Source of the DNA: Pseudomonas crudilactis
Lineage (GTDB): Bacteria > Pseudomonadota > Gammaproteobacteria > Pseudomonadales > Pseudomonadaceae
Length of the DNA stretch: 64,000 nt
Reading direction: 5' to 3'
Assembly: GCF_013433315.1 (NCBI RefSeq)
Contig: NZ_WXVV01000033.1
Span: 1 to 64,000, forward strand
Under the pieces are notes generated by a model. That model was not told the origin of the DNA. It made no database searches and saw only the letters and a list, made by a program, of their open reading frames with translations. Positions within the stretch are counted from its first letter, which is position 1. Each line of letters starts with the position of its first letter. The position numbers were made by a program, and so were the translations under genes. Positions 1 to 8,256 of this stretch are shown in pieces.

Positions 1-63
1 ATCAGGCTGCACAGTCACAATGGCTACCGAACTCCGGTGGACATGGAGGCCCTGGCGGCATGA
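1..63 (+). CDS. IS3-type transposase, C-terminal end (partial, 5' outside window)
   Basis: An open frame enters from the left edge and stops at the TGA at 61-63. The 20 residues read RLHSHNGYRTP followed by VDMEALAA, like the extreme C-terminus of IS3-family OrfB integrases, where an R-LHS--GY-(S/T)P run follows the DDE catalytic domain. It is followed after 22 bases by a candidate terminal inverted repeat, which fits an IS right end. The catalytic residues lie outside the window, so the family call depends on this short tail and on the repeat. Confidence 0.5.
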   Translation: MRLHSHNGYRTPVDMEALAA

Positions 64-85
64 AAAAGGGTAAAACCCTATAACC

Positions 86-111
86 GTGTCCAGTATCGTT
101 TGACCAGATCA
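86..111 (+). mobile_element. Putative right terminal inverted repeat of an IS3-family element
   Basis: Read on the minus strand this begins TGATCTGGTCAAACGATAC and ends TGGACAC, the TGA...GGAC(A) pattern of IS3-family ends. It lies just after the transposase stop. The IS would end at about 111, only 19 bases from the stop codon of the neighbouring lipoprotein gene. The left end and any target duplication are outside the window. Confidence 0.5.
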
Positions 112-129
112 GGTGAGGGGCTTCTGATT

Positions 130-591
130 CTAGAAGGACACCTCCGCCGGCTGCGACAACCGCAGTACCGACAAATCCCCGGTAATACGCTTGTAAGCCA
201 GTCGAATCGCTTCGATGCTGGCCCCATTTTTCGCACTGTTCTCATGCAGGATCACAATCACCTTGGTGCTCAAGCGCTCAGGCTCTTTCGCGCCCTTGTC
301 CCGCCATTGCCCATACGCGTCGAACACACTGAAACCATCAGGAAACCGCGACGTCACCTCCTGATCAAGAAACTCACGCCAGCGCGCCGTGCTGACCGCA
401 CCGTCCTTGCCATCGATCGAACCCACGGAGAAGTACAACTCGGTGCGAATCCACTGCGCCTGCGCGGGCCGCGAGGCATCGCCTTGCAGGGTCGAACCGG
501 CGGGATCATGGGTGTGAACGGACGCAGGAGGAGGGCTGGCACAACCGGCGACGGCGAGGAATAAAGCCGCCAGGAAAAGACGTTGAGGCAT
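130..591 (-). CDS. DUF3574-type lipoprotein
   Basis: A 153-residue protein with a lipoprotein signal peptide: hydrophobic stretch then the lipobox LAVAGC with the modified Cys at residue 17. The mature part carries the block RTELYFSVG...WREFLDQEVTSRFPDGFSV...KVIVILHEN, which I recognise as DUF3574. The function of that family is unknown; it is expected to be anchored in the envelope. The start is supported by AAGGA eight bases upstream of ATG. The gene ends next to the inserted IS end, which may have replaced its original 3' flank. Confidence 0.8.
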   Translation of the reverse strand: MPQRLFLAALFLAVAGCASPPPASVHTHDPAGSTLQGDASRPAQAQWIRTELYFSVGSIDGKDGAVSTARWREFLDQEVTSRFPDGFSVFDAYGQWRDKGAKEPERLSTKVIVILHENSAKNGASIEAIRLAYKRITGDLSVLRLSQPAEVSF

Positions 592-712
592 GGAACATCC
601 TTATTGATCGTTAGGAGAACCCATCGAGTATAAGGTTGCGATTTGCTGGCCAATAAAGACCTAAAAAGCAGGTTTTTAGGCGCTTCGGGAATAACCCTCG
701 GCGCCTGAAAAT

Positions 713-2242
713 TCACTCGGCCTGTTCTATCTTGAACTGGCCGTAGCCGTCGACCTGGCCAAGGTCGACCGGGACAAACATCCCATAAGTCTGCAGGTAC
801 GCGTAGAGGGCTGTAATCTTGCCTAGATGGTAGTCGTCGCCGGTGCAATTGAGCACTTTTGCCATTCCCTTCAACGATGCAAAAAGCTCGCTTGCGGTTT
901 GTTCCGACTCGACCTGGCAGTCAAATCTCCTGTCGAACCGCTTGGGGGATTGCTGGTATCTGGCACTTTCCCGCTGCGTTGTGAAACTCAAGTGTGCGCC
1001 GACCGGCATATTGGCCCAGTCGCCCTCGAAGCGTAGATCGGTAATGGTGTCGGTTTTCAGTTGAATGCCGTCCCGGTCATTGACGTAATCCACTTTCGCC
1101 AGCTCGGTCAGCCCACGAAAACTGAGCCTGACGGATTGGCGTTTTGCGTCGCTGTAGCGTTCGGTCAGTTGTGTCCCCGGCTCGTAGGGCAGATAAGTGG
1201 TATCACGACTCTGTCGTCCCACTGCCCGCCATCTCGCTTGGTTTTCATCAATATACGAGGCGTAGGGGGTCAGCAGGATCTTCTGCTTGTTGGCCTCGTT
1301 GAAATCTTTGAACGACAAGCGCAGTTGCTGGAGGCTTAGCTGCGGAGCAGGCAACTTCAACGCTTCGATGGATTTCAGAACCGAAGCCGGTAGAGCTGGA
1401 GCAGGTAAGACAAAAGGCGTTTGCTCACGTCCCAGGTAAGGCGGGTATTGCTCCAGTGTCTGTGGCGAACCACACGCCAGTTTCAGCAATTGGCGCTCTT
1501 CGGTGCCGAGGGCTGGCGAAGCAACGGGCTGCTGCGTAGTCAAGACCTGACCACCCATCACGCGACTTTGCTGATCAAGGTAGAAAGTACTCAAGGAGGT
1601 CAACTGTTGCTGCGTACAGTCGGCGCTCCAGCGCTGCCGGGTGTGGGAGTAAAGATTTTTTGCGCGTGGCATCAGTGCTTCAGCGGCCGGAACCCGGGCC
1701 GACCAGAAAAACAGCTGACCCTCCCTGCGATTGAGGCTGGCACGATCTATCAGTTGCCAATCCTGATGATCTGGCGCCGCAATGATTCGCCACTGAGGGA
1801 TCGGCGTTTGCGCGCACACCTGCTTGAGCTGAGCACTTTTCAAATAGCGTTCTTTTTCTTCTGGAGGCAGTTGTCGAGCCTCTGGCGTTTTACCTCGAGG
1901 GTCAGCCGCGTAAGGGACCATTCCTACGGTGCTGAGATACGCCATTTGCGCATCGGGTAACTGACAATCAGCATCAAACCGCGCCATGGAGTGCATTTTT
2001 TCGCCCTCCACCGAAAGGACGATGTAGGTCACGTGATTGCCTTCACGTACGATGGAATTGATCTGCGGTGGAGCCAGCAAAGCGTTGTTGAAGACGCTCA
2101 GGCCTGGCAGCTCGGCCTTTGCTTCTGTCTGTTTTGCGGGTTGTGCTTGTGGCTGTTTGACTGGCGAGCTCTGGCATCCCGAAAGCCCGAGGGCAAGACC
2201 AAGCAATGGCAAACAACTGAAACGGCGAATCAAGGCATCCAT
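713..2242 (-). CDS. Hypothetical lipoprotein, 509 aa
   Basis: The open frame extends to 2275, but the ATG at 2242 gives a normal lipoprotein signal (MDALIRRF, then LGLALGLSGC) and is chosen as start. After the Cys comes a Q/K/P/A-rich linker to about residue 45, then about 450 residues of mixed sequence without any domain I recognise. Several Cys residues (for example in DADCQLP, SADCTQQ, LACGSPQ, NCTGDD) suggest disulfides in the periplasm. Same strand and 120 bases upstream of the DUF3574 lipoprotein gene, so the two may be co-transcribed. No function is proposed. Confidence 0.7.
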   Translation of the reverse strand: MDALIRRFSCLPLLGLALGLSGCQSSPVKQPQAQPAKQTEAKAELPGLSVFNNALLAPPQINSIVREGNHVTYIVLSVEGEKMHSMARFDADCQLPDAQMAYLSTVGMVPYAADPRGKTPEARQLPPEEKERYLKSAQLKQVCAQTPIPQWRIIAAPDHQDWQLIDRASLNRREGQLFFWSARVPAAEALMPRAKNLYSHTRQRWSADCTQQQLTSLSTFYLDQQSRVMGGQVLTTQQPVASPALGTEERQLLKLACGSPQTLEQYPPYLGREQTPFVLPAPALPASVLKSIEALKLPAPQLSLQQLRLSFKDFNEANKQKILLTPYASYIDENQARWRAVGRQSRDTTYLPYEPGTQLTERYSDAKRQSVRLSFRGLTELAKVDYVNDRDGIQLKTDTITDLRFEGDWANMPVGAHLSFTTQRESARYQQSPKRFDRRFDCQVESEQTASELFASLKGMAKVLNCTGDDYHLGKITALYAYLQTYGMFVPVDLGQVDGYGQFKIEQAE

Positions 2243-2386
2243 GCGGGCACACACTAATGGCAAAAGTGATGGCACTTTAACATGTTCGCCGTTCTGGCAG
2301 CATTCGCGACAGTCTGTTGCAGGCAGATATCAGTCCTTTATAGCTGTAGTTTATTTCTCCACCGAAGCGACCTGCCGTATCTCGCG

Positions 2387-4768
2387 CTAAGCACTCGGCG
2401 ATTTCGCCAATGCGATTTCGGCCGCTCCCAACCGCTTGAGTATCTCGAACAGCAAATCACTTTTGGTCACCCCGACAATCCTCGGACTGCCCACGTAACC
2501 GGTGACCGTCAAGGTAATCCCGTCCGGCGATAACTTGCTGAAGCGTACGAACGGGGCGGGTTTATCGAGGATGGTTTCGTTCTCCCTGTACGTGTTGAGC
2601 AACAGATCCTTGACCTCTTCGGGATCGATATCCAGCGGGAACACCAGTTCCAGTGACGCCACGCCTTGCGCGCTGCCGCCCAGCGTGACGTTGCGCAGGT
2701 TCTGCGAGATCAGTTGCGAGTTGGGCACGATGACGATCGAGCGGTCGCTGAGCTGGATTTCCGTGGCGCGCACATTGATGCGGCGGATATCGCCTTCGAC
2801 ACCGCTGATGCTGATCAAGTCGCCGACCTTCACCGGTCGTTCAGTCAACAGAATCAGGCCCGAAACGAAGTTCTTCACGATCTCCTGCAAACCAAAACCG
2901 ATGCCTACCGACAGCGCACTGACGATCCACGCGAGATTGGTCCACTGCACGCCCAGCGACGACAGCGTCAGCAGAATCACGAACGCATAACCGATGTTGG
3001 AAAACAGCGTGCTCAGCGAAGCGCACATGCCCGGGTCCATGTCGGTCTTGGGCAGGAATTCGTTATCGAGCCAGCGACGCAGGGCGCGGATCAGCCAGAT
3101 GCCGATCATCAGCGCCAGCACGGCATTGAGCAGATGGCCGGGGACGATGTTCAGCTTGCGCAACCCGGCGCCGCCAAGGATCGCCATGATGTTGCTCGCC
3201 AGTTGCCCGAGCGTGGTGCCGATGCCACCGACAAACAGGGCGATGACCGCCAGCAGCAACAGCGCGGCACGGCTGAAACCGGACAGCAGAATCGAGATCT
3301 GATCGAGTCGTCGATCACCGATACCCAATAACTGTTTGAGCGCCTTGCCGCTCGCGTGCCGTGGCGAAAACACGTGCTCGCAGACGTCCCTGATCAACTG
3401 GATCAGCAGGTAGAAACCTGACAAGACAATGTACGCCCACACCAGCTCATAACTGATGAACCTCGCCAGCGACACGTAGCCAGCCAGCAGTGCGATCGTC
3501 GAGACAAACATCGAGATGCTGGCAATGGTGTAAATCACCCCGGCAAACGTACTGTTCGCCGCCGCATCATTGGCCGCGACCAGCGCCTTGTGCACCTTGC
3601 CGACGCGCAGCAGCAGGACCGTCACGATCGCCAACACGACGATCGAAATGACCCCGCGTCCGGCGATCACGATCTGGCTGCTCATGCCGGTGGCGTTGCT
3701 GACCTGCACCAGCGTTACCAGCACCAGTAACGTGCAGGACAGGATGCGCGGGTAGGGCTTGAGCGCCAGCGCGACCTGATCGGCAATCGCCGGTAGGCGC
3801 CACGATGGGTGCTCGGTCGACAGCAACGCGCGGCTCAACCCGGTGAGCAGAACGCAGGCATACACGACCTTCTCGAACTCTTCGGAGAAAGTTTCCAGCA
3901 CCGGCGGCAAAGGCTGGTGGCGGGTGCAGGCGTAGAACAGCAACTGCAAGGCAATGCCGGTGGTGGCGATGGTTGCCAGCGCCGAGGCGAACGCCAGTGC
4001 ACTGCGGCGCAGACGTCCCTCGGGCATGCGGTAAATGCACACCCAGGTCAGACCGCGTTCCGCCAGCCTGCGGCCAAATGTCCAGATGATCAGCGCCAAC
4101 GCCATCAGCACACTGGTGTAGAAACGTTCCCCTGGTGCCCACACGGTGGCCCAGGTGTCGCGCACTTGCGCGACGAAAAAGCGCAGACGCTGACGATCAT
4201 CCTCGGACGGACTCACCACTGGCGACCAGAAGCTCGGGCTCAGCACGCTGTCAGTGCCCAGCGTCAGCTCACTTTCCAGCAGTGTGCGACGGATGCCGGC
4301 GATCTGCGTAATCAGATCAGCCGCACTCTGCTTCAGCGCTGCCAAGCTCTTCAACGTGCCATCGACCTTGCTCTTCTGCTCGGCCAGCGACGCCCGTTGC
4401 GCGACGATGTCTGCCTGCTCAGCCGCCAGATCGGCATCCGGCGCAGCCCCCAGCACCCCCAACTGCACCGCCAGTTGCGCCTGTTGCGGCAGCAACGCCG
4501 CCGACAACCGGTCGACATCCAGAATAAACGCCTGCACCCGATCCTGCGGGCCTTCGAGCTGGTTGTAGTTGTTTGCTGCGGAAATCTGTTGCTTGAGGCC
4601 GTCGAGGCGTTGTTGCAGCGCCTGCAGATCGCTTTGCGAAATCACCGGCAGCGGCGCGGCAGCGGCGGTGGTGGCCGGCGCCGGCAAATCGGCTGCCCAT
4701 AGCGTCGGACTACCGCCAACCAGCAGCATGAATACGACAAAAAACAACGACTTCAATGTGTTGCGCAT
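2387..4768 (-). CDS. Large MscS-family mechanosensitive channel with DUF3772 domain
   Basis: A 793-residue protein. It has a signal peptide, then a periplasmic Q/A-rich coiled-coil region (about residues 45-170, DUF3772 type), a long multi-helix membrane region, and the MscS core near the C-terminus. The pore-lining helix reads ALSVGIGFGLQEIVKNFVSG, followed by the beta domain with the R-INVRAT-I and VPNSQLISQNLRN blocks. Such channels open on membrane tension and release solutes during hypo-osmotic shock; size and layout are like MscK/YbiO rather than MscS. The ATG at 4768 is preferred over one nine codons upstream because the signal peptide begins there. Confidence 0.88.
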   Translation of the reverse strand: MRNTLKSLFFVVFMLLVGGSPTLWAADLPAPATTAAAAPLPVISQSDLQALQQRLDGLKQQISAANNYNQLEGPQDRVQAFILDVDRLSAALLPQQAQLAVQLGVLGAAPDADLAAEQADIVAQRASLAEQKSKVDGTLKSLAALKQSAADLITQIAGIRRTLLESELTLGTDSVLSPSFWSPVVSPSEDDRQRLRFFVAQVRDTWATVWAPGERFYTSVLMALALIIWTFGRRLAERGLTWVCIYRMPEGRLRRSALAFASALATIATTGIALQLLFYACTRHQPLPPVLETFSEEFEKVVYACVLLTGLSRALLSTEHPSWRLPAIADQVALALKPYPRILSCTLLVLVTLVQVSNATGMSSQIVIAGRGVISIVVLAIVTVLLLRVGKVHKALVAANDAAANSTFAGVIYTIASISMFVSTIALLAGYVSLARFISYELVWAYIVLSGFYLLIQLIRDVCEHVFSPRHASGKALKQLLGIGDRRLDQISILLSGFSRAALLLLAVIALFVGGIGTTLGQLASNIMAILGGAGLRKLNIVPGHLLNAVLALMIGIWLIRALRRWLDNEFLPKTDMDPGMCASLSTLFSNIGYAFVILLTLSSLGVQWTNLAWIVSALSVGIGFGLQEIVKNFVSGLILLTERPVKVGDLISISGVEGDIRRINVRATEIQLSDRSIVIVPNSQLISQNLRNVTLGGSAQGVASLELVFPLDIDPEEVKDLLLNTYRENETILDKPAPFVRFSKLSPDGITLTVTGYVGSPRIVGVTKSDLLFEILKRLGAAEIALAKSPSA

Positions 4769-4877
4769 GGGAGGGGCGGCTCGAATGGATCGCACAGTCT
4801 ATGAGGTTAGGTGATCGAGCCAATCGGGGAGGAAAACTTTCCGGCGGAGCAGGGCAGGTGCGCAGCGCTTCCAGACG

Positions 4878-4907
4878 AAAAAAGCCCGACGGATGAGGTC
4901 GGGCCTT
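4878..4907 (-). terminator. Rho-independent terminator of the small repeat-peptide gene
   Basis: A GCCCGAC/GTCGGGC stem (4884-4890 with 4898-4904) is followed on the minus strand by a run of six T (4883-4878). It sits 30 bases after the stop of the small secreted peptide gene and before the MscS channel start, separating the two transcripts. Confidence 0.85.
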
Positions 4908-4936
4908 TCTTCGGGGACTGCGCTGGAGCGCTGCAT

Positions 4937-5167
4937 TCAGACAGCGCGACGTTCGAGCAAACGGTCTGAACCGCCTTCGGCCACTGCATCGCTGAACAGC
5001 GGATCGGTTTCGGTGGCAGCTACTGCATCGCTGAACAGTGGGTCTGTCTGGGTCGCGGCGGCGACTGCATCGCTGAACAGCGGATCTGTCTGGGTAGCAG
5101 GTTCAGCGGCGAATGCATTCAGGGCGAACAGCGAGAAAGCGATGCTGAGAAGGGCTTGGCGTTTCAT
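4937..5167 (-). CDS. Small secreted protein with three TDPLFSDAVA repeats
   Basis: A 76-residue product with a signal peptide (MKRQALLSIAFSLFALNAFA, cleavage after AFA) and a mature part of about 56 residues. The mature part is made almost entirely of three copies of TQTDPLFSDAVA(A) or TETDPLFSDAVA, then a basic tail GGSDRLLERRAV. The repeats are also visible in DNA as a 42-45 base period. It has its own terminator. A monocistronic, secreted, acidic repeat peptide could be a substrate, structural peptide or metal/polymer binder; nothing in the sequence decides this. I do not recognise a named family. Confidence 0.7.
   Translation of the reverse strand: MKRQALLSIAFSLFALNAFAAEPATQTDPLFSDAVAAATQTDPLFSDAVAATETDPLFSDAVAEGGSDRLLERRAV
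4979..5102 (-). repeat. Three in-frame 42-45 bp tandem repeats
   Basis: The motif ACTGCATCGCTGAACAG recurs three times within the small secreted gene, with synonymous differences. Each unit encodes DPLFSDAVA. Variation in copy number between strains would be expected. Confidence 0.8.
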
Positions 5168-5267
5168 GAGTATGTGCTCCGAGGTGTAGTGGGTTTGTCT
5201 GGAGCCGATCTTACGCCGCGCTGGTTATAAGAGAACTTCATTGAATTAATGGTTGTTATTGATGCAG

Positions 5268-6173
5268 TTAATGATCCTGTTTTTTGAATCCATTGGGGAT
5301 TGAACCGGGATTCACCTGAGCACTGATCAACTCGGCCAACATCCGCACAGGTTCGGTGAAAGTCTTGCGAGACCGGTGCACTAGCCCAATATCACGGTGA
5401 AAGGTGTGCTGCCCGAGGTCGAGCACCCGGACACCGGCAGGCCATGCAAAGTCAGGCGCCGTTTGCGGCACCAGCGCCACCCCGACACCGTTCTCGACCA
5501 GTTTGATAATCGCCTCCAGCTCATCCAGCTCGCAGACCTCACGCAGGGTGAAGTGCATCTGCCGCAGAAAGCGGTCGACCTGCCTGCCGCCAAAGGAAGA
5601 TCGGTCATATCGAATGAACGGCTGGCTGGCAAGCAACTGGGTCCAGTCATCTCCCGGCATATCACGCGGCACGATCAACCGGTAAGGCTCCAGTGCCAGC
5701 GTCGTCCAGCGCAGGTCACTCTGCAGAGAAAAGGGTGGGCGGATGATCACGGCCATGTCGATCTCGCCAGCATCCACCAGGTTGACCAGTTCCATCGATA
5801 AACCCGGCACTACCCGGGATCGGCACTGCGGGCAATGTTGGTGAAACTTTGCCAGCGCATCAGGCAAATAAGAGCGCTGCACCGAAGCAATCGCGCCAAT
5901 GTTGACCAGCACGCTGGGCGGCAGTCCCACGGTCGTCGAACCGAGGCTGTCGTAGAGCCTGAGCAGTTCCTGCGCTTGCAGAAGGATCTGATGGCCCATT
6001 CTGTTGAGGTGCGCCGAGCGCCCCTTTCTGTCGAACAGCTCGAAGCCGAGTTCGGCTTCCAGGCGCTGGATCTGTGCGCTGACGGCGGCCTGCGTGAGGC
6101 CGATTTTGTTGCCGGCAGCAGCGAAAGTACCTTCGCGCGCGACGGCGATGAGTGTCTTCAGTTCTTTGATCAT
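5268..6173 (-). CDS. LysR-family transcriptional regulator
   Basis: A 301-residue LTTR. The N-terminal winged HTH spans residues 1-60 (LKTLIAVAREGTFAAAG, then LTQAAVSAQIQRLEAELG). The rest is the periplasmic-binding-protein-like effector domain (VNIGAIASVQRSYLPDAL...). It is divergent from the VOC protein gene at 6329 with a 155-base AT-rich intergenic region, the usual place for LTTR control of a neighbour. The likely targets are the VOC gene and perhaps the symporter after it; this is inference from position. Confidence 0.9.
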   Translation of the reverse strand: MIKELKTLIAVAREGTFAAAGNKIGLTQAAVSAQIQRLEAELGFELFDRKGRSAHLNRMGHQILLQAQELLRLYDSLGSTTVGLPPSVLVNIGAIASVQRSYLPDALAKFHQHCPQCRSRVVPGLSMELVNLVDAGEIDMAVIIRPPFSLQSDLRWTTLALEPYRLIVPRDMPGDDWTQLLASQPFIRYDRSSFGGRQVDRFLRQMHFTLREVCELDELEAIIKLVENGVGVALVPQTAPDFAWPAGVRVLDLGQHTFHRDIGLVHRSRKTFTEPVRMLAELISAQVNPGSIPNGFKKQDH

Positions 6174-6328
6174 TCATAAATATTAATTGTGATTCTAAGA
6201 AATATATATTGATTTTTATGTTGGGTATTCCGCCCTAGGATGTTTTCCATCCCCGGCAGCGGCTGAACCCAAGGCGCCGATGACGGCAGGAATGTTCGCC
6301 AACCCATAAAAACATGATCGGAGTTCTG

Positions 6329-6754
6329 ATGAGCCTCTCGCCTTTCCACCTCGCTATCCCCGTTTACGATCTGGCAGCAGCGCGCACCTTTTACGGTGAA
6401 GTCTTTGGACTTGAAGAAGGGCGCTCCAGTACTCAATGGGTCGACTTCGACTTTTATGGCCACCAACTGGTCATTCACGAACACCCGAAAACCGCGTCCC
6501 AGGAAAGTGTTCACAGCAACCCGGTCGACGGTCACGACGTTCCGGTTCCGCACTTCGGCATCATTTTGGGCTGGCAACAGTGGGAAGCATTGGCTGAACG
6601 GCTGAAGTCCTTTGGCACCGAGTTTGTGATCGAACCGTACATTCGCTTTCAGGGGCAGGTTGGCGAGCAAGCCACCATGTTTCTCTTTGATCCTTGCGGC
6701 AACGCTCTGGAATTCAAGGCTTTCAAGGATATGAGCCAGCTCTTCGCCAAGTGA
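6329..6754 (+). CDS. VOC family (glyoxalase/dioxygenase-fold) protein
   Basis: A 141-residue single-domain protein beginning MSLSPFHLAIPVYDLAAART, the typical first beta strand of VOC proteins with its metal-ligand His, and ending in FLFDPCGNALEFKAF with the C-terminal Glu ligand. VOC enzymes use a divalent metal in isomerase, lyase or dioxygenase chemistry, or bind drugs; the substrate is not readable. The start at 6329 is chosen over an ATG five codons upstream because CGGAG (6319-6323) is correctly spaced. Divergent from the LysR gene. Confidence 0.85.
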   Translation: MSLSPFHLAIPVYDLAAARTFYGEVFGLEEGRSSTQWVDFDFYGHQLVIHEHPKTASQESVHSNPVDGHDVPVPHFGIILGWQQWEALAERLKSFGTEFVIEPYIRFQGQVGEQATMFLFDPCGNALEFKAFKDMSQLFAK

Positions 6755-6763
6755 CAAACGTCA

Positions 6764-6784
6764 TGGCACAACCCGGTTGTGCCA
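6764..6784 (+). other. Perfect intercistronic stem-loop
   Basis: TGGCACAAC (6764-6772) pairs perfectly with GTTGTGCCA (6776-6784) across a three-base loop, ten bases after the VOC stop. There is no T tract, so it is not a classical terminator; it may stabilise the upstream mRNA or partly attenuate read-through into the symporter gene. Confidence 0.5.
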
Positions 6785-6866
6785 TTCGGTCTCAAGTGAG
6801 CTGGAAGCTCATGACTCTAGCAACTGCCCTTAGCGCAGACCTTTCATTCCAACAAAAAGGCTAGAC

Positions 6867-8123
6867 ATGAAACGTATTCCCTTGGTGTGGCAAATCGTTG
6901 CCGGGCTGTTGCTTGGCGTGCTCGTCGGTTGGTATTTCAATACCCATCCGCAGTATCAAACATGGGTCAGCGCGGAGATCCTGAAGCCTCTGGGCGACAT
7001 CTTTATCAAGATGATGAAGATGGTGGTGGTACCGATCGTGTTCTGCTGCATGATCCTGGGCATAGCCGGCGGTGGCGATAACAAGTCGTTTGGCCGCATG
7101 GGTATCAAATCGCTGGGGTATTTCTTTGCGATTACCGCGCTGGCGATTGTGGTCGGCCTGTGTTTCGCAAATATCTTCGAGCCGGGTACCGGCACCGATA
7201 TTTCCGGCCTGTCCCACGGCACGGCATCGATCAACATGGAGCCATCAAAAGGCGCGCTGGTGATCTTGCAGAACATCGTGCCGGACAATGTTCTGGTGGC
7301 GATGTCGGAAGCGAAATTGCTCTCGGTGCTGTTCTTCGCCGTGCTGTTCGGCCTCGCCCTGAATGCGCTGCCGAGAGAAAAAAGTGCACCTGCCATTGCG
7401 CTGGTCCAGAGCATTTCCGATGCGATGTTCAGAGTTGTCTCAATCGTCATGGCCTACGCGCCGATTGGTGTCTTCGGCATGATCGGCGCGACTGTCGCAA
7501 CGTTTGGTTTCGCCTCGCTGTTGCCGTTGCTCAAGTTGATCGGCGTGGTTTACCTGGCGCTGGTGGTCTTCGCCTTGGTGATACTCGGTGGCATTTGCTA
7601 CTTGATTGGCGAGAACATTTTCAAGTTGATCCGCTACTTTCGCAGTGAACTGATTCTGGCGTTCTCGAGTGCCGCATCGGCCGCCGTCATGCCGCAGTTG
7701 ATGACTCGGTTGGAGAGCTACGGTGTGCCGCGTCGGATCGTCAGTTTTGTGGTGCCGGTGGGTTATGCATTCAATCTGGACGGCGCTTCGATCTTCCTCG
7801 GGGTTGCGACGATTTTCGTCGCGCAGCTCTATGGCATCGACCTGTCGCTGTCTCAGCAGATCTTGCTGGTGGTGACGATGGTGCTCACCTCGAAAGGCGC
7901 GGCGGGGGTGCCCGGTTTTGCCATCATCATTCTTTCCGCGACGTTGGCTTCAGCCGGTCTGCCCTTGGAAGGCGTGGCATTGATCGCGGGTATTTTCAGG
8001 ATCATCGACAGCGGTACGACCACGCTGAACGTATTGGGCAATGCCATCGCACCGCTGGTGATTGCCAAGTGGGAAAGAGCAACGCTTGAACCTGCACGCG
8101 TTCGTCCAGGGGCCGAGGTGTGA
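6867..8123 (+). CDS. Dicarboxylate/amino acid:cation symporter (DAACS family)
   Basis: A 418-residue inner-membrane transporter of the GltP/DctA type. Seen in sequence: eight or more hydrophobic helices, the FIKMMKMVVVPIVFCCMILGI segment, the serine-rich re-entrant loop ELILAFSSAASAAVMPQL, the NLDGASIFLG segment and the C-terminal GTTTLNVLGNAIAPLV. The family imports C4-dicarboxylates, glutamate or aspartate with H+ or Na+. The exact substrate cannot be set from sequence; position after the LysR/VOC pair suggests uptake of an acidic growth substrate. Confidence 0.9.
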   Translation: MKRIPLVWQIVAGLLLGVLVGWYFNTHPQYQTWVSAEILKPLGDIFIKMMKMVVVPIVFCCMILGIAGGGDNKSFGRMGIKSLGYFFAITALAIVVGLCFANIFEPGTGTDISGLSHGTASINMEPSKGALVILQNIVPDNVLVAMSEAKLLSVLFFAVLFGLALNALPREKSAPAIALVQSISDAMFRVVSIVMAYAPIGVFGMIGATVATFGFASLLPLLKLIGVVYLALVVFALVILGGICYLIGENIFKLIRYFRSELILAFSSAASAAVMPQLMTRLESYGVPRRIVSFVVPVGYAFNLDGASIFLGVATIFVAQLYGIDLSLSQQILLVVTMVLTSKGAAGVPGFAIIILSATLASAGLPLEGVALIAGIFRIIDSGTTTLNVLGNAIAPLVIAKWERATLEPARVRPGAEV

Positions 8124-8186
8124 GTCTTTAACCGCGAGTCGGTACGACGCATATCTGCTGTTTATACCGCACTGATAACGAGTGCT

Positions 8187-8213
8187 CGCCCGCTAACAAA
8201 GGGGCGTTTTTTT
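8187..8213 (+). terminator. Rho-independent terminator after the symporter gene
   Basis: CGCCC (8187-8191) and GGGCG (8202-8206) form a short GC stem followed by seven T. It lies 64 bases after the symporter stop and upstream of the Old Yellow Enzyme operator. Confidence 0.65.
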
Positions 8214-8225
8214 CGGTCTTTTTAC

Positions 8226-8240
8226 TAGACGACCGGTCTA
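8226..8240. promoter_or_regulatory. Putative TetR/NemR-type operator
   Basis: TAGACGACCGGTCTA is an inverted repeat (TAGAC, five bases, GTCTA) ending 16 bases before the Old Yellow Enzyme start. TAGAC...GTCTA half-sites upstream of nemA-like genes are the known binding pattern of NemR and related TetR repressors that sense electrophiles. No TetR gene lies in the window next to it, so the repressor would act from elsewhere. Confidence 0.6.
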
Positions 8241-8256
8241 TTGATTTGGAGTGTTT

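Noticed and set aside
2666..3331. 221-codon plus-strand frame
   Set aside because: Antisense to the MscS channel with a Gln/Asp/His-rich translation typical of reversed coding DNA.
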